A stretch of DNA of 64,000 nt from an uncultured Sulfitobacter sp. (GTDB lineage: Bacteria; Pseudomonadota; Alphaproteobacteria; Rhodobacterales; Rhodobacteraceae), in contig CANLOQ010000003.1 of the NCBI GenBank assembly GCA_947492925.1, positions 434,001 through 498,000 on the forward strand, read 5' to 3'. Under the pieces are notes generated by a model. It did not search any database, was not told where the DNA came from, and was given only the letters and a program-made list of their open reading frames with translations. The translations under genes were made by a program, and so were the position numbers. Shown piece by piece: positions 9,699 through 18,807 of the stretch; position 1 is the first letter of the stretch, and each line of letters begins with the position of its first letter.

Positions 9699-10594
9699 GC
9701 GACCCCAACGGCAAGAAACCCGTCGATGACGTCACCGGCACCGAGACAACCGGCCACGAATGGGACGGTATTGAAGAGCTGAACAATCCCCTGCCACGCT
9801 GGTGGCTCTGGTGTTTTTATCTGACGATCATCTGGGGGGTGGGCTATACCATCGCCTATCCCGCATGGCCTATGATCAACGGTGCGACCGAAGGGCTCTT
9901 GGGCTTTTCGACCCGCGGTGAGGTCACCCGCGACATCAATGCGTTCCGCGAGGCGAGCGCCGCGCGCGATGCACAGCTGGTGGATGCTGACCTGACAACG
10001 CTGGCCAGCACCAATCCCGATCTGCACCGCTATGCGGTCTCCTCTGGCGCTGCGGTCTTTCGCAACAATTGCTCACAGTGCCACGGGTCGGGTGCGGCAG
10101 GCGGAAAGGGATACCCTAACCTGCTGGATGATGACTGGCTGTGGGGCGGCAGCCACGAGGCCATCGCCTTTACCGTGCGCCACGGCATCCGCAACGAAAC
10201 CGACGACGATGCGCGTTATTCCCAGATGCCTGCCTACGGGGAGTTCATGGAGGAAACTGAAATTGCCGGGCTCGTCGAATATGTCCGCAGCCTTTCCGGA
10301 ATGGAATATGATGCCGCAATGGCCGAAGCCGTCTCAGAGACATTTGCCGACAATTGCGCCGCCTGTCACGGCGACGCAGGTATGGGGGACCGTGAACAGG
10401 GCGCGCCCAATCTGACCGATGCGATCTGGCTCTACGGTGGTGACCGCGAGACGCTTACGGAAACGATCACCTATTCCCGCTTTGGGGTGATGCCTCCCTG
10501 GGGACCGCCACGCCTGTCAGAGGCGCAGGTGCAGGCGGTGGCCACCTATGTGCACCAGTTGGGCGGCGGCGAAACAGAGGCCCCGGCGAACTGA
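9695..10594 (+). CDS. ccoP: cbb3-type oxidase subunit III, dihaem cytochrome c (CcoP)
   Basis: A 299-residue dihaem cytochrome that accepts electrons from the bc1 complex or soluble cytochrome c. After a polar N-terminus with GHEWDGIEELNNPLPRWW, typical of CcoP, a helix (FYLTIIWGVGYTIAYPAWP) anchors it. Two haem-binding motifs follow, CSQCH near residue 125 and CAACH near residue 221, each with downstream Met ligands (YSQMPAYG; GVMPPWG). It is the last gene of the oxidase structural operon. The 186-base gap after it holds the promoter region and FNR box of ccoG. Confidence 0.94.
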   Translation: MSDPNGKKPVDDVTGTETTGHEWDGIEELNNPLPRWWLWCFYLTIIWGVGYTIAYPAWPMINGATEGLLGFSTRGEVTRDINAFREASAARDAQLVDADLTTLASTNPDLHRYAVSSGAAVFRNNCSQCHGSGAAGGKGYPNLLDDDWLWGGSHEAIAFTVRHGIRNETDDDARYSQMPAYGEFMEETEIAGLVEYVRSLSGMEYDAAMAEAVSETFADNCAACHGDAGMGDREQGAPNLTDAIWLYGGDRETLTETITYSRFGVMPPWGPPRLSEAQVQAVATYVHQLGGGETEAPAN

Positions 10595-10708
10595 ATACGA
10601 ACCACCGACACGCTCTTGCAGATCTGTTCGCACCAAAGCTGCAAGACGTCAGGGGTGCCTTTAGCCGGGCACCCCGCACTCTATTTTTCTCCAGGCAGGG
10701 ACCCGGGG

Positions 10709-10722
10709 TTGACCCAGATCAA
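10709..10722. promoter_or_regulatory. FNR box upstream of ccoG
   Basis: TTGAC-CCAG-ATCAA matches the FNR consensus with one change in the left half (TTGAC for TTGAT), a form common in alphaproteobacterial FnrL targets. Its centre is about 65 bases before the ccoG ATG, leaving room for a class II promoter with transcription starting near 10757. It implies that the assembly operon ccoGHIS is induced together with ccoNOQP. Confidence 0.75.
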
Positions 10723-10780
10723 GGCGCTGGTGTCCGGCCTGCCGCATACCCAACGGGCGAACAGATCAAAGGAGCCTGAA

Positions 10781-12274
10781 ATGGCTGACACCCCCCCATC
10801 CCTTTACGCCGCCCGGGAACCGATTTTTCCGCGCCGGGTGTCGGGGTTTTTCCGCAAATTCAAATGGTGGATCATGGCCGTTACGCTGGGCATCTACTAT
10901 CTGCTGCCCTGGGTGCGCTGGGACCGTGGCCCCAACATGCCCGATCAGGCGGTTCTGGCCGATCTGGCGCACCGGCGGTTCTTTTTCTTCTGGATCGAAA
11001 TCTGGCCGCATGAATTTTATTTCGTTGCCGGATTGCTGATCATGGCGGGGCTGGGGCTGTTTTTGTTCACCTCTGCTCTTGGCCGCGTCTGGTGCGGCTA
11101 TGCCTGCCCGCAGACCGTCTGGACCGATCTTTTCCTGCTGGTCGAACGGCGCGTCGAAGGCGACCGCAACGCGCAGATCAGGTTGTGGAAATCAAAGTGG
11201 GATGCGCGCAAGTGGCGTCTGAGGATCACGAAGTGGCTGATCTGGCTTGCGATATCCGTGGCAACCGGCGGAGCCTGGGTGTTCTATTTCACGGATGCCC
11301 CGACGCTGGCGGTGAATTTGGTCACGCTCAACGCACCTTCCGTCGCCTATGTGTCAATCGCGATCCTGACCGCGACCACCTTTGTCTTTGGCGGATTCAT
11401 GCGCGAACAGGTCTGCATTTACATGTGCCCCTGGCCACGCATTCAGGCCGCCATGATGGACGAAGGCACGCTGACCGTGGGCTACCGAACCTGGCGCGGA
11501 GAACCGCGTGGAAAACACCGCAAAGGCGCACGCGCCGCCGCCGAGACGCGCATCGCAACCGCCTACACAGAGACCAACCTGCCAGAGGCTGATCAGGGCA
11601 CCGGGGATTGCATTGATTGCATGGCCTGCGTGAATGTCTGCCCGATGGGTATCGACATCCGCGACGGGCAGCAGATGGAATGCATCACCTGCGCGCTGTG
11701 CATCGATGCCTGTGACGAAATAATGGACAAGATCGGCAAGCCGCGCGGTTTGATCGACTATCTGTCGCTCGAAGACGTGCCGCCGCCCAAGGACGACCCC
11801 GCACGGGCCAGCTGGACCCCCAAACCCGTGTGGCAGCATGTGCTGCGCCCCCGTTCGATCCTCTATACCGCACTGTGGTCGATCATCGGCATTGGGCTGG
11901 TGGTCGCGCTGTTTGTCCGCTCGGACATCGAACTGACCGTCTCGCCCGTGCGCAATCCAACCTTCGTGATGCAAAGCGACGGGTCTATCCGCAATATCTA
12001 TGATGTGCGTCTGCGCAACAAATCGGGGGATGACCGATTGTTCCACCTGTCGCTGACCTCGGACGAGACTTTGCGCATCGGACTGGAGGGCACCAACACG
12101 CTCAGCGTTCTGGTGCCCGCGAATGAGACCCTGTTGCAACGGGTATATGTCACCGCGCGGCAGGGCGATCCGGCGGCCTCTGCCGACCGGACGGATTTAC
12201 GGCTTTGGGTCGAGGATCTGACAACCAACACACGCGCCAGCGTGGCGACACTCTTTAACGGGACAGGAGAATAA
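10781..12274 (+). CDS. ccoG: Cytochrome oxidase accessory protein CcoG (RdxA/FixG)
   Basis: A 497-residue membrane iron-sulphur protein needed for cbb3 oxidase maturation, in other species acting in copper reduction for the CcoN centre. It has several transmembrane segments, the polyferredoxin-type block VWCGYACPQTVWTDLF, and two 4Fe-4S motifs in series: CIDCMACVNVCP and CITCALCIDACDE. The C-terminal third is an immunoglobulin-like periplasmic domain of the FixG C-terminal type. An open frame starts at 10616, but that includes the FNR box. ATG 10781 with AAAGGAG just upstream is the sensible start. It leads ccoGHIS. Confidence 0.93.
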   Translation: MADTPPSLYAAREPIFPRRVSGFFRKFKWWIMAVTLGIYYLLPWVRWDRGPNMPDQAVLADLAHRRFFFFWIEIWPHEFYFVAGLLIMAGLGLFLFTSALGRVWCGYACPQTVWTDLFLLVERRVEGDRNAQIRLWKSKWDARKWRLRITKWLIWLAISVATGGAWVFYFTDAPTLAVNLVTLNAPSVAYVSIAILTATTFVFGGFMREQVCIYMCPWPRIQAAMMDEGTLTVGYRTWRGEPRGKHRKGARAAAETRIATAYTETNLPEADQGTGDCIDCMACVNVCPMGIDIRDGQQMECITCALCIDACDEIMDKIGKPRGLIDYLSLEDVPPPKDDPARASWTPKPVWQHVLRPRSILYTALWSIIGIGLVVALFVRSDIELTVSPVRNPTFVMQSDGSIRNIYDVRLRNKSGDDRLFHLSLTSDETLRIGLEGTNTLSVLVPANETLLQRVYVTARQGDPAASADRTDLRLWVEDLTTNTRASVATLFNGTGE

Positions 12275-12275
12275 C

Positions 12276-12740
12276 ATGCGACGCACCCTTACAGGCTGGC
12301 ACGTATTGGCCATATTCGCGGGCTGCTTTGGCATCATCATTGCGGTCAACCTGACACTGGCCTTTCAGGCGGTGAACACCTTTCCGGGGCTGGTGACCAA
12401 GAATTCCTACATTGCCAGCCAGAGCTTTGATGCCGACCGCGCCGCGCAGGACGCATTGGGCTGGGAGCTTGAAACATCCTTGCAGGGCGGCGAACTGCGC
12501 CTGAAAATTACCGATACAGCGGGACAGCCGGTGCGCCCGATTGTACACAAGGCAACCCTTGGTCGCGCCACACATGTGGCCGACGATATGTCACCCGATC
12601 TTCGCTGGATCGACGATGCTCTGGTCGCGCCAGCGCCGGTTGCCAAAGGGTACTGGACGCTCTGGCTTGAGCTTGAAGCGCCCGATGGCACGCCGTTCCG
12701 CCGCCGCATTCCACTGGATGCGAAGGGTCCCGCGACATGA
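12276..12740 (+). CDS. ccoH: cbb3 oxidase assembly protein CcoH (FixH)
   Basis: A 154-residue membrane protein of the FixH family, required for stable assembly of the oxidase. A single N-terminal helix (HVLAIFAGCFGIIIAVNLTLAF) is followed by the conserved NTFPGLVTKNSY block and a periplasmic beta-rich domain. It follows ccoG by one base and overlaps ccoI by four bases. The biochemical role of the family is poorly defined. Confidence 0.9.
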   Translation: MRRTLTGWHVLAIFAGCFGIIIAVNLTLAFQAVNTFPGLVTKNSYIASQSFDADRAAQDALGWELETSLQGGELRLKITDTAGQPVRPIVHKATLGRATHVADDMSPDLRWIDDALVAPAPVAKGYWTLWLELEAPDGTPFRRRIPLDAKGPAT

Positions 12741-14932
12741 GCCTTGCCGAATCCCCCGGTTTTGCCGCCTGCCCCGGATGCGCGGCCGCGCCCGCCGCGA
12801 TTGGGGCGCGGGGCGGAAACAGGCCCGGAGACACCCTGCATCTGTCCTTGCCGGCGATCCATTGCGCAGGCTGCATTTCCACAGTCGAGCGCGGGTTGCT
12901 GTCACGCGCAGACGTCTACGCCGCGCGGGTCAATCTGAACCGGAAACAAGTGGAGATCACCCATGCGCCACTGACCACCCCCGAACACCTGATCGACCAC
13001 CTCACCGGCCTTGGGATCGAGGCACGTCTGCTGGACCGTGACGCCCTTGGTGAAACCGGCGACACGGTGGGCCGCGGCCTGCTGATCCGTATTGCCATCG
13101 CTGGCTTTGCGATGATGAACGTGATGCTGATGTCTGTTGCGGTCTGGTCCGGCGCGGGTGACGCCACGCGCATGCTGTTTCACTGGCTGTCAGCTGCAAT
13201 TTCGCTGCCCGCCGTGCTGTTTGCCGCGCAACCGTTTTTTGGCAACGCATGGACCGCGTTGCGGGTGGGACGGCTGAACATGGATGTGCCGATATCTTTG
13301 GCCCTCATCCTTGCTTCGGGGATGTCTCTCTATGAGACCGCAGCCGGTGGGCACGACGCCTATTTTGATGCGGCATTGTCGCTGACGTTCTTTTTGCTGT
13401 GCGGGCGCTATCTGGATCACCGCTGCCGCACCACGGCACGCTCTGCCGCACGGGAACTGGCCGCGCTGGAAGTGCCCCGGGTGCTGCGCGAGACCGCACA
13501 GGGACGCGAAACGATCAAGCCAAGCGAAGCCGCCATTGGGGACCGTATCGTCGTTTTGCCCGGTGCGCGTGTGCCAGTGGACGGCACGGTGATTGCGGGC
13601 GAAAGCACACTGGACCGCGCGATCCTGACCGGCGAAAGCCTGCCCGTTGCGGCGACATCGGGCAGCAGTGTTAACGCGGGCGAGCTGAACCTCAGCGGTC
13701 CGCTCACCCTGCGTGCGACCGCCGTCGGGGCTGAAACCAGCCTGCGCCGGATGGTGACGATGATTGATGCAGCCGAATCCGCGCGCAACCGCTATACCGC
13801 GCTGGCCGACCGCGCTGCACAGGTATACGCGCCGGTCGTACATCTTTTGTCCTTTGCTGCCTTTGCGGGCTGGGTGATGGCAACCGGCGACGCGCGGCTG
13901 GCCCTGAACATCGCGATTGCCACGCTGATCATCACCTGTCCCTGCGCGCTGGGACTTGCAGTGCCTGCGGTCTCGACGGCGGCGGCGGGGCGACTTTTTC
14001 GGGCCGGACTGCTGGTCAAGAACGGCACAGCGCTTGAAAGGATTGCCGAAGCGGATGTGGTGGTTTTTGACAAGACCGGTACGTTGACCGAAGGCCAGCT
14101 GGCAGTCGACGCCCTTGATCACATAACGCCGGACGCTGCCGAAATTGCCCACACAATGGCCCGGTCATCCAGCCATCCAATTTCGCGCGCGCTGGCGTTG
14201 GGATTGCAGGACAAAGACATCGGGCAAGCGCAGCTTACAGCGATCACCGAACTGCCCGGACGGGGTCTTTCAGCGCTCTGGGGCACCACGCCCGTGCGGC
14301 TTGGATCAGCGGCGTTCGCTGGTGCAACTGCCACGGATCAGCCCGGCGCATGGCTGCGGATCGGGCAGGATGCGCCCGTCCACCTTGCCCTGCGCGCGAC
14401 CCTGCGCGATGGCGCACGCCAGATGATGCGGGAACTGCACCACTCTGGCACCGAAGTGCATCTGATTTCGGGTGACACGTATGCCGCCACCCGGGCCATC
14501 GCCACCGAATTGGGCATCACGGTTTACCACGCCCAGCAAAGCCCGGCGGACAAGATCGCCTATCTTGAAGCGTTGGGTCGGTCGGGGCGCAAGACCTTAA
14601 TGATCGGTGACGGGCTGAACGATACCGGCGCGCTGGCCAGTGCCTATGCGTCGGTTGCACCCGCAGCGGCGGCAGATGCGGCGCGCGCGGCGTCTGATGT
14701 CGTTCTCCTTGGGGCCAGCCTTGCTCCCCTGCCCGATTTGATCCGTACAGCCCGCAGTGCCAAACGCCGCATCCTTGAGAACTTCGCCATTGCTGCCGGG
14801 TACAACGCGCTGGTGATCCCGCTGGCGGTGGCCGGTTTTGTCACGCCCCTTCTGGCGGCAATTGCCATGTCTACCTCTTCGATTACCGTTCTGCTGAATG
14901 CGCTGCGCCTGTCGCGCGGGAGGGTCGGATGA
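12737..14932 (+). CDS. ccoI: Copper-translocating P-type ATPase CcoI (FixI)
   Basis: A 731-residue P1B-type ATPase that moves copper across the inner membrane for insertion into the oxidase. The N-terminus has CPGC (residues 12-15) and then the HMA metal site HCAGC (residues 42-46). The membrane metal site is ITCPCALGLAVP, the phosphorylation site DKTGTLTEG, the SSSHPISRAL block holds the class HP motif, and the hinge is MIGDGLNDTGAL. The extra CPGC before the HMA domain is usual in FixI-type but not CopA-type pumps. It overlaps ccoH and ccoS by four bases each, so the operon is translationally coupled. Confidence 0.94.
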   Translation: MSLAESPGFAACPGCAAAPAAIGARGGNRPGDTLHLSLPAIHCAGCISTVERGLLSRADVYAARVNLNRKQVEITHAPLTTPEHLIDHLTGLGIEARLLDRDALGETGDTVGRGLLIRIAIAGFAMMNVMLMSVAVWSGAGDATRMLFHWLSAAISLPAVLFAAQPFFGNAWTALRVGRLNMDVPISLALILASGMSLYETAAGGHDAYFDAALSLTFFLLCGRYLDHRCRTTARSAARELAALEVPRVLRETAQGRETIKPSEAAIGDRIVVLPGARVPVDGTVIAGESTLDRAILTGESLPVAATSGSSVNAGELNLSGPLTLRATAVGAETSLRRMVTMIDAAESARNRYTALADRAAQVYAPVVHLLSFAAFAGWVMATGDARLALNIAIATLIITCPCALGLAVPAVSTAAAGRLFRAGLLVKNGTALERIAEADVVVFDKTGTLTEGQLAVDALDHITPDAAEIAHTMARSSSHPISRALALGLQDKDIGQAQLTAITELPGRGLSALWGTTPVRLGSAAFAGATATDQPGAWLRIGQDAPVHLALRATLRDGARQMMRELHHSGTEVHLISGDTYAATRAIATELGITVYHAQQSPADKIAYLEALGRSGRKTLMIGDGLNDTGALASAYASVAPAAAADAARAASDVVLLGASLAPLPDLIRTARSAKRRILENFAIAAGYNALVIPLAVAGFVTPLLAAIAMSTSSITVLLNALRLSRGRVG

Positions 14933-15126
14933 ACATTCTTGCTATTTTGATCCCGGTGTCTCTGGGTCTTGGGGGGCTTGGCCTCTTGGCATTTTTGTGG
15001 AGCCTTCGGGCAGACCAATACGATGATCTGGACGGGGCGGCCTGGCGCGTTTTGCTGGATGACGACGCCGCATCAAACGGGCCGGACGACCCTACCGGAG
15101 AGACCGCTCAAGACGACGTCAGGTAA
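14929..15126 (+). CDS. ccoS: cbb3 oxidase maturation protein CcoS (FixS)
   Basis: A 65-residue protein with an N-terminal helix (ILAILIPVSLGLGGLGLLAFLW) followed directly by SLRADQYDDLDG, the W-s-l-r-s-g-Q-y-D-D-l-d-G pattern that defines CcoS. It ends the ccoGHIS operon. Its last codons overlap by eight bases with the tail of the convergent RpiR regulator gene, so no intergenic terminator separates the two. Confidence 0.92.
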   Translation: MNILAILIPVSLGLGGLGLLAFLWSLRADQYDDLDGAAWRVLLDDDAASNGPDDPTGETAQDDVR

Positions 15127-15991
15127 ATTTGCGAAACAGCTTGGTCTGGTCAAACATGACCTCAAGCGCTTCCATCCGCTCTTTTGTCTCATCCCAATTC
15201 AGATCCTGCACGGCGGCGATCATCGTCTCAACCAGCAGCATCGTCGTGGCGGAGGAATCCCACGCCGAAGGCACGATGATGCGGCAGCTCAGGCTGACAT
15301 CTGCCAGATGATGCACAGGAGAGCGCCACTGATCGGTGAAAAGGATGATGCGTGCGCCCCGCGCATGCGCCATTTCTGCCAGCTTTAGGGTATTGTTTTC
15401 ATACCGCCGCACGTCGAATATGACAAAAACATCCCCCTCCTGCGCGTTAAGCAAGTAATGCGGCCAAGTGTTGGAGGTGGATTGCACGTGCGTGAGGTTT
15501 GACCGGATCACCTGCATATGCATGAAAAAGTATTCCGCCAGTGTATGCGTGATGCGCCCGCCGACAACAAAAAGATGGTTTGATTGATCCGCGATCAGCG
15601 CGCAGGCGCGGTCAAACTCCTCCGGGTTGATCTGCCCAAGGGTAAGGCGAATGTTGTCGATCACCGCATCTGTAAAGCGGTTCAACAGATGCTCTGACGG
15701 GGCGGCTTCGGCCCATGTGTCATGTTTGGCAATGGGGTCTTTGGCCTTGGCCCGTAACTCCTCGCGCAATTCGGCCTGAAAATCGGGATACCCTTTGTAA
15801 CCCAGCTTTTGCACCATGCGCGCCACCGTCGGCACCGACACCTGCGCATCCTTCGCAAGCGACGCGAGCGGTCCCAGCCCCGAAGCGGGATAGTTTTCCA
15901 GGATTGACAGCGCCAGCTGCCGCTCTGCCCGGGTCAATGCATCCAGCTTTTCCTGAATGCGGTCGGATATGGTTGCTTTCTGAGACGACAT
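15119..15991 (-). CDS. MurR/RpiR family transcriptional regulator
   Basis: A 290-residue regulator with an N-terminal HTH of the RpiR type (about residues 10-80, including LGPLASLAKDAQVSVPTVARMVQKLGYKG in separated blocks) and a C-terminal SIS domain (from NHLFVVGGRITHTLAEYFF). SIS domains normally bind phosphosugars or related ligands. It is transcribed divergently from the amidohydrolase/TRAP/dehydrogenase operon, so it is the obvious local regulator of that operon. The 103-base gap between them contains an inverted repeat at 16035-16052. AGAGGAG precedes the start. Its ligand is unknown; it may be a pathway intermediate and not a sugar phosphate. Confidence 0.85.
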   Translation of the reverse strand: MSSQKATISDRIQEKLDALTRAERQLALSILENYPASGLGPLASLAKDAQVSVPTVARMVQKLGYKGYPDFQAELREELRAKAKDPIAKHDTWAEAAPSEHLLNRFTDAVIDNIRLTLGQINPEEFDRACALIADQSNHLFVVGGRITHTLAEYFFMHMQVIRSNLTHVQSTSNTWPHYLLNAQEGDVFVIFDVRRYENNTLKLAEMAHARGARIILFTDQWRSPVHHLADVSLSCRIIVPSAWDSSATTMLLVETMIAAVQDLNWDETKERMEALEVMFDQTKLFRKFT

Positions 15992-16034
15992 TCAAGCTCC
16001 TCTTTGATTGATAATATACCAAAGCACAGCGATT

Positions 16035-16052
16035 TGTGATATTTTTTTCACA
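16035..16052. promoter_or_regulatory. Inverted repeat between the RpiR gene and the catabolic operon
   Basis: TGTGA (16035-16039) and TCACA (16048-16052) form a perfect 5-base inverted repeat around an AT-rich 8-base spacer, in the only gap between two divergent transcripts. A TTGACA at 16059-16064 lies just downstream and could be a -35 element for the catabolic operon. An RpiR operator is the natural guess. A CRP-type site is less likely because that spacer is normally six bases. Confidence 0.4.
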
Positions 16053-16094
16053 TATTTGTTGACAGCGGACATCCCGGTCCTCAGGCTATGGGGA

Positions 16095-16874
16095 ATGAGC
16101 ACGCTGCCGCACCTCACCAAGATTGATCACGTGACCGTCGCACATCCGAACGGTGCGTCGCCGGTGGTGCTGGTTTGTGAACACGCCAGTTCCTTTATAC
16201 CACCGGAGTTTGACAATCTGGGTCTGCCCGAGCGTGCCTTGCAAAGCCATATCGCGTGGGATCCCGGCGCACTGGCGGTCGCGCAAGCTGTGTCAGAGCA
16301 CCTTGATGCGGTGCTGGTCTCCGCCGGTGTGTCCCGGCTCATATATGATTGTAACCGGCCGCCGAACGCTGCCGCCGCAATGCCTGCGCAAAGTGAAGAC
16401 AAACCGGTGCCCGGAAACGCGGCGCTTGACCAGGCCGAGCGTGCCGCCCGGACGGCGCGGGTGTATATCCCTTTCCGGGACCGTTTGGCCCGTGTGATTG
16501 CGGCAAAACCAACCGCCGTAATTGTTACCATCCACAGTTTTACGCCCGTCTTTCACGGTGTGCGACGTGCGGTTGAGATTGGTATCCTGCACGACAGCGA
16601 TGCCCGTTTGGCAGATGCGATGTTGGACATTGCATCCAGCCACACGACAGCGCAGATACGCCGCAACGATCCTTATGGCCCGCAGGATGGCGTGACCCAT
16701 ACGCTTCGCGAACACGCCCTGCCCCACGGCCATCTGAATGTCATGATCGAGTTGCGCAATGATTTGATCGCAAACTCTGACCAGCAGGCGGATATGGCGG
16801 CGATGCTGTCACGATGGTTGGCCGACGCCTGTGCACGCGCAGGCGCGGCGGAGGCGGTCTTATGTCGGGTATGA
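16095..16874 (+). CDS. N-formylglutamate amidohydrolase family protein
   Basis: A 259-residue member of the FGase family, zinc-dependent hydrolases that cleave an amide on glutamate derivatives. Visible family blocks are VCEHASSFIP, SRLIYDCNRPP, IHSFTPVFHG and VEIGILHDSD, followed by ELRNDLI near the end. The first gene of a TRAP/dehydrogenase operon is an unusual place for a histidine-pathway deformylase, and no hut genes are near. In this context it may hydrolyse a gamma-glutamyl amide. ATG 16095 is preferred over an upstream open frame beginning at 16008, because the longer version would include the promoter region. It overlaps the next gene by 13 bases. Confidence 0.78.
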   Translation: MSTLPHLTKIDHVTVAHPNGASPVVLVCEHASSFIPPEFDNLGLPERALQSHIAWDPGALAVAQAVSEHLDAVLVSAGVSRLIYDCNRPPNAAAAMPAQSEDKPVPGNAALDQAERAARTARVYIPFRDRLARVIAAKPTAVIVTIHSFTPVFHGVRRAVEIGILHDSDARLADAMLDIASSHTTAQIRRNDPYGPQDGVTHTLREHALPHGHLNVMIELRNDLIANSDQQADMAAMLSRWLADACARAGAAEAVLCRV

Positions 16875-17431
16875 TGCGCGGTTTCATTCGTGTGGCCGAT
16901 GCCGTGAATTACCGGATCGGGCGGATCGTCATGTACGGTATCTTTGCGCTGATGGCGGTGCTTTTGTGGTCATCCATCAGCAAGACTTTCTTTGTTCCCT
17001 CTCTTTGGACGCTCGAGATGGCGCAGTTTCTGATGGTGGCCTACTACATCCTTGGCGGGCCCTATTCTATCCAACTGGGATCAAATGTGCGCATGGACCT
17101 GCTTTATGGGGAATGGAGCCTGCGCAAAAAGGCGTGGTTTGATCTGTTCACCGTGCTGTTTCTGATCTTCTACCTATGTGTTCTGCTCTACGGTGGCGTC
17201 AGTTCCACCGCTTATTCGCTGGGTTACTGGGGGTCAGAGCCGTTTTCCTTTTTCGCCGGGCTGCTGACTGGCACCGAGGACGTCGGGCGGATGGAGCGGT
17301 CTTCAACCGCGTGGCGGCCCGTGATGTGGCCCATCAAGGCGATCATGGTGCTGGGGCTGTTTTTGATGCTGATGCAATGCACGTCCGAGTTCTTCAAGGA
17401 CGTGCTGCGCATCCGGGGCGAGGCGGTCTGA
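16862..17431 (+). CDS. TRAP transporter small permease subunit (DctQ type)
   Basis: A 189-residue membrane protein with four hydrophobic segments and the DctQ-family layout (SLWTLEMAQFLMVAYYILGGPYSI, then RMDLLYG). It forms the inner-membrane part of a sodium-driven TRAP importer with the next two genes. GGAGG stands seven bases before ATG 16862. ATG 16871 would instead give an ATGA overlap with the upstream stop and cannot be excluded. An extended periplasmic loop (SLGYWGSEPFSFFAGLL and on) is longer than in short DctQ proteins. Confidence 0.85.
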   Translation: MSGMMRGFIRVADAVNYRIGRIVMYGIFALMAVLLWSSISKTFFVPSLWTLEMAQFLMVAYYILGGPYSIQLGSNVRMDLLYGEWSLRKKAWFDLFTVLFLIFYLCVLLYGGVSSTAYSLGYWGSEPFSFFAGLLTGTEDVGRMERSSTAWRPVMWPIKAIMVLGLFLMLMQCTSEFFKDVLRIRGEAV

Positions 17432-18756
17432 TGTCTTATGAGCTGATCGCCACGCTGATGTTTTCGTCAATGATGCTAATGCTGCTCACCGGGCAGCGGG
17501 TATTCGGCGCGATTGGCTTTATCGCCGTGGTCGCGGCCCTGCTGCTCTGGGGGGACCGTGGCGGTTTTGATATCGGGTTTTCGGCGGCAATGAAGCTGAT
17601 GAAATGGTATCCGCTGCTGACCCTGCCGATGTTCATTTTCATGGGTTACGTGCTGTCAGAAAGCAAGATCGCCGACGACCTTTACAAGATGTTCCACGTC
17701 TGGATGGGCGGCCTGCGCGGCGGGCTGGCGATTGGCACGATCGGGTTGATGGTGCTGATCTCGGCCATGAACGGGCTTAGTGTGGCGGGCATGGCCATCG
17801 GGGCCACAATCGCCCTGCCAGAGTTGCTGAAACGCGGATATGACAAGCGGATGGTCACAGGCGTGATACAGGCGGGATCGTCGCTGGGCATCCTTGTGCC
17901 GCCTTCGGTGGTGCTGGTGCTCTATGCGATGATTGCGCGGCAACCGGTGGGGCAGTTGTGGCTGGCGGGGGTGGTGCCGGGGTTGATGATGGCGGCGATG
18001 TTCGTGATCTACATCGTCGTGCGATGCCGGATCAATCCGGTGCTGGGGCCGGCACTGCCGGCCGAGGAACGCGACATTCCGCGCGCCGAAAAACTGCGCC
18101 TGCTGCGCGCCGGGTTGCTGCCGCTGGTGATCTTTGCGGTGATGATGGTGCCCTTTGTGAAGGGCTGGACCTCTCTGGTGGAAAGCTCTGCCATCGGTGC
18201 CATTGCGGCCTTTATGGCAGCAGTGCTCAAAGGCCGGATGACGCGCGAGGTTTTTGAAAACTCCGTACGCAACACGCTGGGCATCACCTGTATGTTTATG
18301 TGGATCATCCTTGCCGCCCTTGCCTTTGGCGCAGTCTTTGACGGGTTGGGTGCCGTCAAGGCGATTGAAAGTGTATTTACCGAACGGCTGAACCTCAGCC
18401 CCTGGGTGATCCTGATCCTGATGCAGCTCAGCTTTATCCTGATGGGGACGTTTCTGGACGACACCGCGATGCTGGTCATCGTCGCCCCGCTCTATGTGCC
18501 GCTGGTCGGTGCGTTGGGGTTTGATCTTATCTGGTACGGCATTCTTTATACGATCACGACGCAGATCGCCTATATGACGCCGCCCTTCGGTTATAACCTG
18601 TTCCTGATGCGCGCGATGGCACCGCCGGAGATATCTCTGCGCGATATCTATGCCTCGATCACGCCGTTCGTGCTGGTGATGGTCGGTGCCCTGACGCTCG
18701 TGATGGTCTTTCCGCAGCTTGCACTTTGGCTGCCGGAAAATGTTTACGGAAAATAA
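17431..18756 (+). CDS. TRAP transporter large permease subunit (DctM type)
   Basis: A 441-residue, highly hydrophobic protein of the DctM family with about a dozen transmembrane segments. Typical blocks are TLPMFIFMGYVLSESKIADDLY, AGSSLGILVPPSVVLVLYAM and ILMGTFLDDTAMLVIVAPLY, given here in part. It carries the transport path of the TRAP system. ATG 17431 overlaps the DctQ stop by one base (TGATG), so the longer frame starting at 17176 is ignored. A 51-base gap leads to the binding-protein gene. Confidence 0.9.
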   Translation: MSYELIATLMFSSMMLMLLTGQRVFGAIGFIAVVAALLLWGDRGGFDIGFSAAMKLMKWYPLLTLPMFIFMGYVLSESKIADDLYKMFHVWMGGLRGGLAIGTIGLMVLISAMNGLSVAGMAIGATIALPELLKRGYDKRMVTGVIQAGSSLGILVPPSVVLVLYAMIARQPVGQLWLAGVVPGLMMAAMFVIYIVVRCRINPVLGPALPAEERDIPRAEKLRLLRAGLLPLVIFAVMMVPFVKGWTSLVESSAIGAIAAFMAAVLKGRMTREVFENSVRNTLGITCMFMWIILAALAFGAVFDGLGAVKAIESVFTERLNLSPWVILILMQLSFILMGTFLDDTAMLVIVAPLYVPLVGALGFDLIWYGILYTITTQIAYMTPPFGYNLFLMRAMAPPEISLRDIYASITPFVLVMVGALTLVMVFPQLALWLPENVYGK

Positions 18757-18807
18757 ACCCCCAATAGCCGGGCCAACCGGCATGATTTGAAAACAAGGAG
18801 AAAGAGA

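Noticed and set aside
16035-16052. CRP-binding site
   Set aside because: The arms fit but the spacer is eight bases instead of six; an RpiR-related site is more plausible.
16095-16874. HutG of a histidine utilisation pathway
   Set aside because: No other hut gene is present, and the operon context points to amide hydrolysis in another pathway.
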